DNA of 64,000 nt from Larkinella sp. C7. Lineage in GTDB: Bacteria > Bacteroidota > Bacteroidia > Cytophagales > Spirosomataceae. Each line of letters begins with the position of its first letter. The stretch's first letter is position 1. Under the pieces are notes generated by a model. The model did not search any database. It was not told where the DNA came from and was given only the letters and a program-made list of their open reading frames with translations. The stretch is taken from the NCBI RefSeq assembly GCF_006149005.1, contig NZ_VBSL01000011.1:124001-188000 (forward strand), read 5' to 3'. Position numbers and translations under genes: made by a program. Below, in pieces: positions 59,598 to 64,000 of this stretch.

Positions 59598-60845
59598 TTA
59601 ACGGAACCGGTCCGGATTGAACGGACCCAGTTCCATGGCCGGTGTGCGGTTGTCGAGACAGTCGGCCACCAGTTTCCCCGAAGCGGGTCCCAGACTCACG
59701 CCCATCATCCCGTGTCCGGTCGCTAAGGTCAGGTTTTCAAAGCCCGACACCCGGCCGATATACGGCAATCCGTCGGGCGAACAGGGCCGCAGTCCGCTCC
59801 AGACCTTCGACACTTCCGGCAGTTGGGCCGGCAGGTCGGGGTAATAGTTTTGGATGGAATTGACAATGCCCCGCACCCGGTTCATATTAACGGACAAATC
59901 GGTTCCGGCCACTTCGAGCGTACCGGCAAACCGCAAATCTGCTCCCATCGGCGTAGCCGTGGCGCGGGCTTCCAGCATGATGGCCGGAACCCGGATGTTC
60001 GGACGCTGGTTTCGCAGCATGAAACTGTAGCCTTTCCCGCCCTGCAAGGGCAGCGAAATGCCCAGCAACCGCATCAATGACGGCGACCAGGCACCGGCGG
60101 CCATGACCACTTCGTCGATGGAATGCTCCGCCGAAACCGTTCTGACGGAAGTAATCCGGGAACCCGACCGGCCAAAACCGCTCACGGATTGGTTTTCCAG
60201 CAGCGCAACGCCCCGGTTTTTCAAATACGCCACCAGCGATCGAATGAACTGACCGGGGTTCAAATGGGCATCGCCGGGGTAATAGACCGCCCCCCGGACG
60301 TCTACCCGGGCGTCCGGCTCCAGGTCCTGAACCTGCACACCCGACAATTGCCGCGCTTCGATGCCGGCGCGATTGGCCACCTCCGCTTCCTCAGCCATCT
60401 CGTGTTCAGCAGCAGCGGTTTTATACAACATCAGGAGTCCGTCTTCCTGCCAGCCAAACGACAGGCCATCGGTCCGGGCGAGTTCCTGATACAGCTTCTT
60501 ACTCAGCAAACTGATGTCGCGCAGCGCCGGAATGGCTCGCTCGACGTGTCCGGGTGTCGAATGTTTGTAGAAAAGCCAGCCCCAGCGCAGAAGATCGGCA
60601 CTCAGACGGGGCTTGATGTAAAACGGGCTGGTCGAACGCAGCAGCATTCGCAGGCCTTTAGCCATCATTCCCGGCTGCGCAAGGGGGATGATGTGGCTCG
60701 GTACAATCATCCCGGCATTACCGAACGAACAGCCGTCCGTCAGCGTGTTTTGATCGAAAACCGTTACTTTGTAACCCGCCTTATCCAGATAATAAGCTGA
60801 ACATAAACCAATTACGCCACCACCAATAATACCGATGTGTCTCAT
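59598..60845 (-). CDS. FAD-dependent D-amino-acid dehydrogenase, probably D-hydroxyproline oxidase
   Basis: 415 residues. FAD-binding Rossmann motif HIGIIGGGVIGLCSAYYL at the N-terminus and the DadA-like pattern MAAGAWSPSLMRLLGISLPLQGGKGYSF, then WSGLRPCSPDGLPYIGR near the C-terminus. In this context it should oxidise cis-4-hydroxy-D-proline, made by the epimerase, to pyrroline-4-hydroxy-2-carboxylate. The start codon overlaps the epimerase stop by 4 bases (ATGA), so translation is coupled. It is the last gene of the three-gene operon. Confidence 0.9.
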   Translation of the reverse strand: MRHIGIIGGGVIGLCSAYYLDKAGYKVTVFDQNTLTDGCSFGNAGMIVPSHIIPLAQPGMMAKGLRMLLRSTSPFYIKPRLSADLLRWGWLFYKHSTPGHVERAIPALRDISLLSKKLYQELARTDGLSFGWQEDGLLMLYKTAAAEHEMAEEAEVANRAGIEARQLSGVQVQDLEPDARVDVRGAVYYPGDAHLNPGQFIRSLVAYLKNRGVALLENQSVSGFGRSGSRITSVRTVSAEHSIDEVVMAAGAWSPSLMRLLGISLPLQGGKGYSFMLRNQRPNIRVPAIMLEARATATPMGADLRFAGTLEVAGTDLSVNMNRVRGIVNSIQNYYPDLPAQLPEVSKVWSGLRPCSPDGLPYIGRVSGFENLTLATGHGMMGVSLGPASGKLVADCLDNRTPAMELGPFNPDRFR

Positions 60846-61843
60846 ATTACCTGAAAACCATGTACGTAAGGATCGTCTTCATCCAGAATAATATGATTGA
60901 AGCCGTGAATAATAGCCCAGCCTTCGATGCTCGGCACAATGGCGGTTTTTCCGGCCAACGCCGTTTCCTGCTCGATGCGGCCCGTGAAAATGGAGCCGAT
61001 AATGCTTTCGTGTACAAAATCCTGACCCGGTTTCAGCCAGCCTTTGGCATGCCACTGCGCCAGCCGGGCCGACGTGCCGGTGCCGCAGGGCGAGCGGTCG
61101 ATGGCTTTGTCACCGTAGAAAACCGCATTGCGGGCCGTCGACGTAGCCGCCAGCGGTTTGCCCGTCCACAGAACGTGGCTCAGCCCATTGATGGTCGGGT
61201 TTTCGGGATGCACAAACGCATACTGTTCGTTCATCCGCTCCCGCATCACCCGCGCCCAGGCAATAAGCTGTTCCGCCTTGAAATGCTGTAAACCGGCAAA
61301 ATTGGGCTGTGGGTCCACAATGGCGTAAAAGTTGCCGCCATACGCGACATCGACCGTCAGGGTTCCCAAGTCCGGGCAATCGACCGTCAGGCCCTCGGCC
61401 GCCAGATACGACTTGACGTTGGTGATTTTAACCGATTTTACTTTCCGCCCCTCCTGCCGGTATTCGACCCGAACCAGGCCGGCGGGGACTTCCAGACTCA
61501 GGACGCCCGGTATTTTTGGCACAACAAGTCCCTGCTCGATGGCCACCGTCACGGTTCCGATGGTGCCGTGACCACACATCGGCAAACAGCCGGAGGTTTC
61601 GATAAACAGCACGCCCACATCGTTGGCCGGGTCGCTGGGCGGATACAGAATACTGCCCGACATCATATCGTGGCCACGCGGTTCGAACATCAGACTCTTC
61701 CGAATCCAGTCGTAATCGCGCAGAAAATGCTGCCGTTTTTCACTCATCGTCGCACCCACGAGGTGCGGAATACTCCCACCCGTTACTACCCGAACGGGAT
61801 TCCCGCAGGTGTGGGCGTCGATGCAATAAAAATTATAGTTCAT
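60842..61843 (-). CDS. 4-hydroxyproline 2-epimerase
   Basis: 333 residues from the ATG at 61843; the frame is open to 61894, but that part overlaps the previous gene. The proline racemase fold has two catalytic Cys: Cys90 in MCGHGTIG and Cys253 in SPCGTGTSA. The presence of the second Cys, rather than Thr, points to an epimerase and away from trans-3-hydroxyproline dehydratase. The N-terminus FYCIDAHTCGNPVRVVTGG is typical of bacterial hydroxyproline epimerases. It converts trans-4-hydroxy-L-proline to cis-4-hydroxy-D-proline, the first step of the pathway. It starts 7 bases after the deaminase-type gene. Confidence 0.93.
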   Translation of the reverse strand: MNYNFYCIDAHTCGNPVRVVTGGSIPHLVGATMSEKRQHFLRDYDWIRKSLMFEPRGHDMMSGSILYPPSDPANDVGVLFIETSGCLPMCGHGTIGTVTVAIEQGLVVPKIPGVLSLEVPAGLVRVEYRQEGRKVKSVKITNVKSYLAAEGLTVDCPDLGTLTVDVAYGGNFYAIVDPQPNFAGLQHFKAEQLIAWARVMRERMNEQYAFVHPENPTINGLSHVLWTGKPLAATSTARNAVFYGDKAIDRSPCGTGTSARLAQWHAKGWLKPGQDFVHESIIGSIFTGRIEQETALAGKTAIVPSIEGWAIIHGFNHIILDEDDPYVHGFQVI

Positions 61844-61850
61844 ACGAAGA

Positions 61851-62762
61851 CTACACCGTTTGCAGTTCGGGGCGGATCGCCAGGGCGGCTTCAATAATGC
61901 CCAGCACCCTTTCCCGCTCTTCTCCCTCCAGCGTCAGACGCGGGGCGCGCACGTGTTCCGAGCCAATACCGGTGGCCGTGGCGGCAAGTTTGATGTATTG
62001 CACCAGTTTCGGCTGAATATCCAGCTCCAGCAGGGGCATAAACCACCGGTAAATGCGGATTGCTTCGTCGATTCGACCGGCTTTCACCAGCTCATAAATG
62101 GCCACTGTTTCCTGCGGGAAGGCATCGACCAAACCGGCCACCCAGCCATCGGCGCCCGACACCAGGGCTTCCAGTGCCAGCGTGTCTACCCCACCCAGCA
62201 AACTGTAGCGGTCGCCAAAGGCATTCCGCATCCGGGCAATGTTGGTCAGGTCGCGCGTCGACTCTTTCACGGCCCGAATGTTCGGCAAAACCGCCAGCTC
62301 CTCGAACATGGCCACAGTGGTCATGATTTTGTAATCGACCGGATTGTTGTAAATCATGATCGGCAGCGATGTTTCCTGCGCAATGGTTTTGAAAAACGCA
62401 ACGGTTTCGCGGGAATCCGCAAAATACCGCATCGGTGGCAACAGCATCAGGCCATCGGCCCCATTTGCTTCGGCTTCCCGCGCCCCCCGAACGGCTTCAC
62501 GCGTGGAGGCTTCTGCCACATTCATAATCACTGGAACGCGGTTATTGGTAGTTTCCAGCGCCTTTTCCAGCAAAGAAAGTTTCTCGGGGCCAGTCAGCGT
62601 ACTGACCTCTCCCAGTGAGCCGGCGATGATCAGACCGTGAACACCGGCATCGAGTTGAGCCAGGATGTTTTTGGCGAACAGCGGCAAGTCGAGTTCGTCG
62701 TCGGCCGTAAAAGGCGTGAGCAGGGCGGGATAAACCCCTTTCCAGGGTACGGAGATAGCCAT
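61851..62762 (-). CDS. DapA-like pyrroline-4-hydroxy-2-carboxylate deaminase
   Basis: 303 residues, a TIM-barrel of the dihydrodipicolinate synthase/NAL family. Schiff-base Lys166 is in RAVKEST and Tyr138 in MIYNNP. The usual GTTGE substrate loop reads GSLGEVSTL, which fits the hydroxyproline branch rather than DapA itself. It would deaminate pyrroline-4-hydroxy-2-carboxylate to alpha-ketoglutarate semialdehyde. First gene of the operon, facing the AraC regulator gene across 325 bases. The last step, a semialdehyde dehydrogenase, is not seen in the window. Confidence 0.9.
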   Translation of the reverse strand: MAISVPWKGVYPALLTPFTADDELDLPLFAKNILAQLDAGVHGLIIAGSLGEVSTLTGPEKLSLLEKALETTNNRVPVIMNVAEASTREAVRGAREAEANGADGLMLLPPMRYFADSRETVAFFKTIAQETSLPIMIYNNPVDYKIMTTVAMFEELAVLPNIRAVKESTRDLTNIARMRNAFGDRYSLLGGVDTLALEALVSGADGWVAGLVDAFPQETVAIYELVKAGRIDEAIRIYRWFMPLLELDIQPKLVQYIKLAATATGIGSEHVRAPRLTLEGEERERVLGIIEAALAIRPELQTV

Positions 62763-63087
62763 AATATCAGGGATTGATCGGAGTTGATTGGATGCGTGCC
62801 ACCTGCACGCTACAGGTAGAACAAATTTGGCAAAATAACGAATGGCTCACTTCATGGAGATTGATTGATTCTGATACTCTTTTTGCTACTTTATAGGTTT
62901 GAAAGAAAATAAATGACCAATTCTGTATCAATTCCGAAAATTATCGCTACTTTGTTTTGCATCACCGTCTCTATTCATCACACAATCCATTTTGAATCGA
63001 TATGATTTCGACAATCATCTCCCCGCATGAGCAGCCGTCACCGCTCCCCCGTTTTCATTCCTGCCACCCTTCATTTCTGGCTTTCCA
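62763..63087. other. Divergent regulatory region of hydroxyproline operon and AraC gene
   Basis: 325 bases without a gene. TAGGTTTG at 62894-62901 on the plus strand exactly matches the -7 consensus TAnnTTTG and could drive the AraC gene with a leader of about 180 bases. Nothing similar was found for the minus-strand operon. Confidence 0.4.
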
Positions 63088-63951
63088 ATGAAACCGCTGC
63101 TGTTCCGGATTCCCACCGTTGCGGATCGCTCCTTTCGGGTTCAGGTCGATGATGGGTCTCATTTTTACGACCGGCTTCATTTTCATCCCGAACTACAATT
63201 GACGTTAATCAAGGAAAGTGTGGGGACGCAGGTCATCGGCGACCGCATCGACCGTTTCCGCCCCTACGATTTATTGCTTTTGGGGGCCAATTTACCGCAT
63301 GTGTTTCGCAACGATCCGGTTTATTTCTCCGCAAAATCCGCTCAACGGGCCTTGTCCTATTCCGTCTACCTACGTCCTGAACACCTGAAAGAACCGTTCT
63401 TCGGAATGCCCGAGTTGAACCACCTCAGCCAGCTTTTTCAGGAAGCCCGACACGGCGTTCGGATTCGCTTCAACGAGCCGGTTTCAACCACGCATTGCAT
63501 GGAAGAACTGCACACCCTTCGTCCTTTTGAGCAACTGATGGCGCTATTAACGGTTCTGGATTGCATGGCGACCGATTCGAGACGGGAAATGCTGTCGATG
63601 ACAGCCTACGAACAACCCCGACGCCCCGACGATCACCAGCGGCTCGACAATGTATTTACCTATATTCTGAACCACTATGCTTCGCCCATTACTCTGGAAG
63701 AAGTGGCGGCTCAGGCCCACCTGACCGAAAGCGCGTTTTGCCGGTTTTTTCGTCTTCATACCCGGAAAACGTTTTCGCAACTGCTCAATGAAGTCCGCAT
63801 TGAACACGCCTGCCGTTTGTTGCAGGAATCGAAACTCCCGATCAGCCAGATTGCGTTTTCGTGCGGCTACACGAATTTGTCGAACTTTAACCGTCAATTT
63901 AAGCTCATTACGAGCCTGACGCCGGGTCAATACATCAAAGCCATTTTCTAA
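63088..63951 (+). CDS. AraC-family transcriptional regulator of the hydroxyproline operon
   Basis: 287 residues. A cupin-like N-terminal domain (about 20-110; LHFHPELQLTLIKESVGTQVIGD, PYDLLLLGANLPHVF) and a C-terminal double helix-turn-helix (about 185-285): ITLEEVAAQAHLTESAFCRFF and ISQIAFSCGYTNLSNFNRQF, then TPGQYIK. It is divergent from the epimerase operon and is the most likely activator or repressor responding to hydroxyproline or an intermediate. It resembles the regulator at 21070-21942 in layout, including the L-GANLPH/VGSNLPH segment. Confidence 0.9.
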   Translation: MKPLLFRIPTVADRSFRVQVDDGSHFYDRLHFHPELQLTLIKESVGTQVIGDRIDRFRPYDLLLLGANLPHVFRNDPVYFSAKSAQRALSYSVYLRPEHLKEPFFGMPELNHLSQLFQEARHGVRIRFNEPVSTTHCMEELHTLRPFEQLMALLTVLDCMATDSRREMLSMTAYEQPRRPDDHQRLDNVFTYILNHYASPITLEEVAAQAHLTESAFCRFFRLHTRKTFSQLLNEVRIEHACRLLQESKLPISQIAFSCGYTNLSNFNRQFKLITSLTPGQYIKAIF

Positions 63952-63956
63952 AAAAT

Positions 63957-64000
63957 ATGAGACTGATTTTCTTTATTCTCTTTTTCTTCACCGGTTTTCA
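63957..64000 (+). CDS. Start of an exported protein, cut by the window end
   Basis: ATG at 63957, 5 bases after the AraC stop, followed by 13 further codons reading RLIFFILFFFTGF, which looks like the start of a signal peptide. It may be co-transcribed with the regulator. Nothing more can be said. Confidence 0.5.
   Translation, partial: MRLIFFILFFFTGF

Noticed and set aside
1-64000. CRISPR array, tRNA or rRNA genes
   Set aside because: No evenly spaced direct repeats, cloverleaf-type sequence with a CCA-side stem, or rRNA core sequence was noticed on reading the intergenic regions; a dedicated tRNA search was not possible.

Overview
The window looks like chromosome from a Bacteroidota bacterium of the order Cytophagales, most likely a Spirosoma/Larkinella-type member of the Spirosomataceae (inference). 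The basis is SusC/SusD pairs, two type IX secretion (T9SS) C-terminal domains, exact TAnnTTTG-type -7 promoter boxes, weak Shine-Dalgarno sequences, and family-level resemblance of many proteins. No rRNA, tRNA, CRISPR array, transposase or phage gene was recognised.

Layout. (1) 1-7627, minus strand: a polysaccharide-utilisation module with a family-2 glycosidase, SusC and a SusD cut by the window edge. (2) 7928-12344, minus strand: a sulfur-handling cluster with two YeeE/YedE-type proteins, an MBL-fold/double-rhodanese protein, a TauE/SafE exporter, a Crp/Fnr regulator and a small YgaP-like membrane protein. Three similar palindromes sit in front of three of its transcription units at one fixed distance from the expected -7 box. 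(3) 12491-20801, minus strand: a second utilisation module with SusD, SusC, a GH130 phosphorylase and a sodium-solute symporter, next to a divergent AraC-type regulator (21070-21942). (4) 22114-24394: a gluconate-dehydrogenase-type small subunit with a GMC flavoprotein. (5) 24504-46890: a large exopolysaccharide region. It holds glycosyltransferases, acyltransferases, Wzy-, Wzz- and Wzx-like proteins, a half-length TolC-like protein, a second GMC dehydrogenase pair, a CHU_C (T9SS) protein, PKD and NHL lipoproteins and a receiver-only response regulator. (6) 46998-50819: a 1273-residue secreted multidomain glycoside hydrolase with a T9SS tail. (7) 51458-58628, minus strand: a signalling-plus-synthesis block, FIST sensor, soluble hybrid histidine kinase, HPt protein, receiver protein, a receiver domain fused to a polyprenyl-phosphate sugar-1-phosphate transferase, then two glycosyltransferases. 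(8) 59598-63951: 4-hydroxyproline catabolism (oxidase, epimerase, deaminase) with a divergent AraC regulator.

How the parts may work together. The most unusual theme is the wiring of exopolysaccharide synthesis to signalling. All phosphorelay domain types lie beside the initiating sugar transferase, and that enzyme carries a receiver-like domain whose phosphoacceptor Asp and conserved Lys both appear to be replaced. In addition the exact 10-mer TTATCAGACA occurs six times, always in intergenic DNA, and only across the exopolysaccharide region from 25.7 to 55.4 kb. It looks like a shared, undescribed regulatory site. All functional statements are by-eye family recognition; no database search was run.
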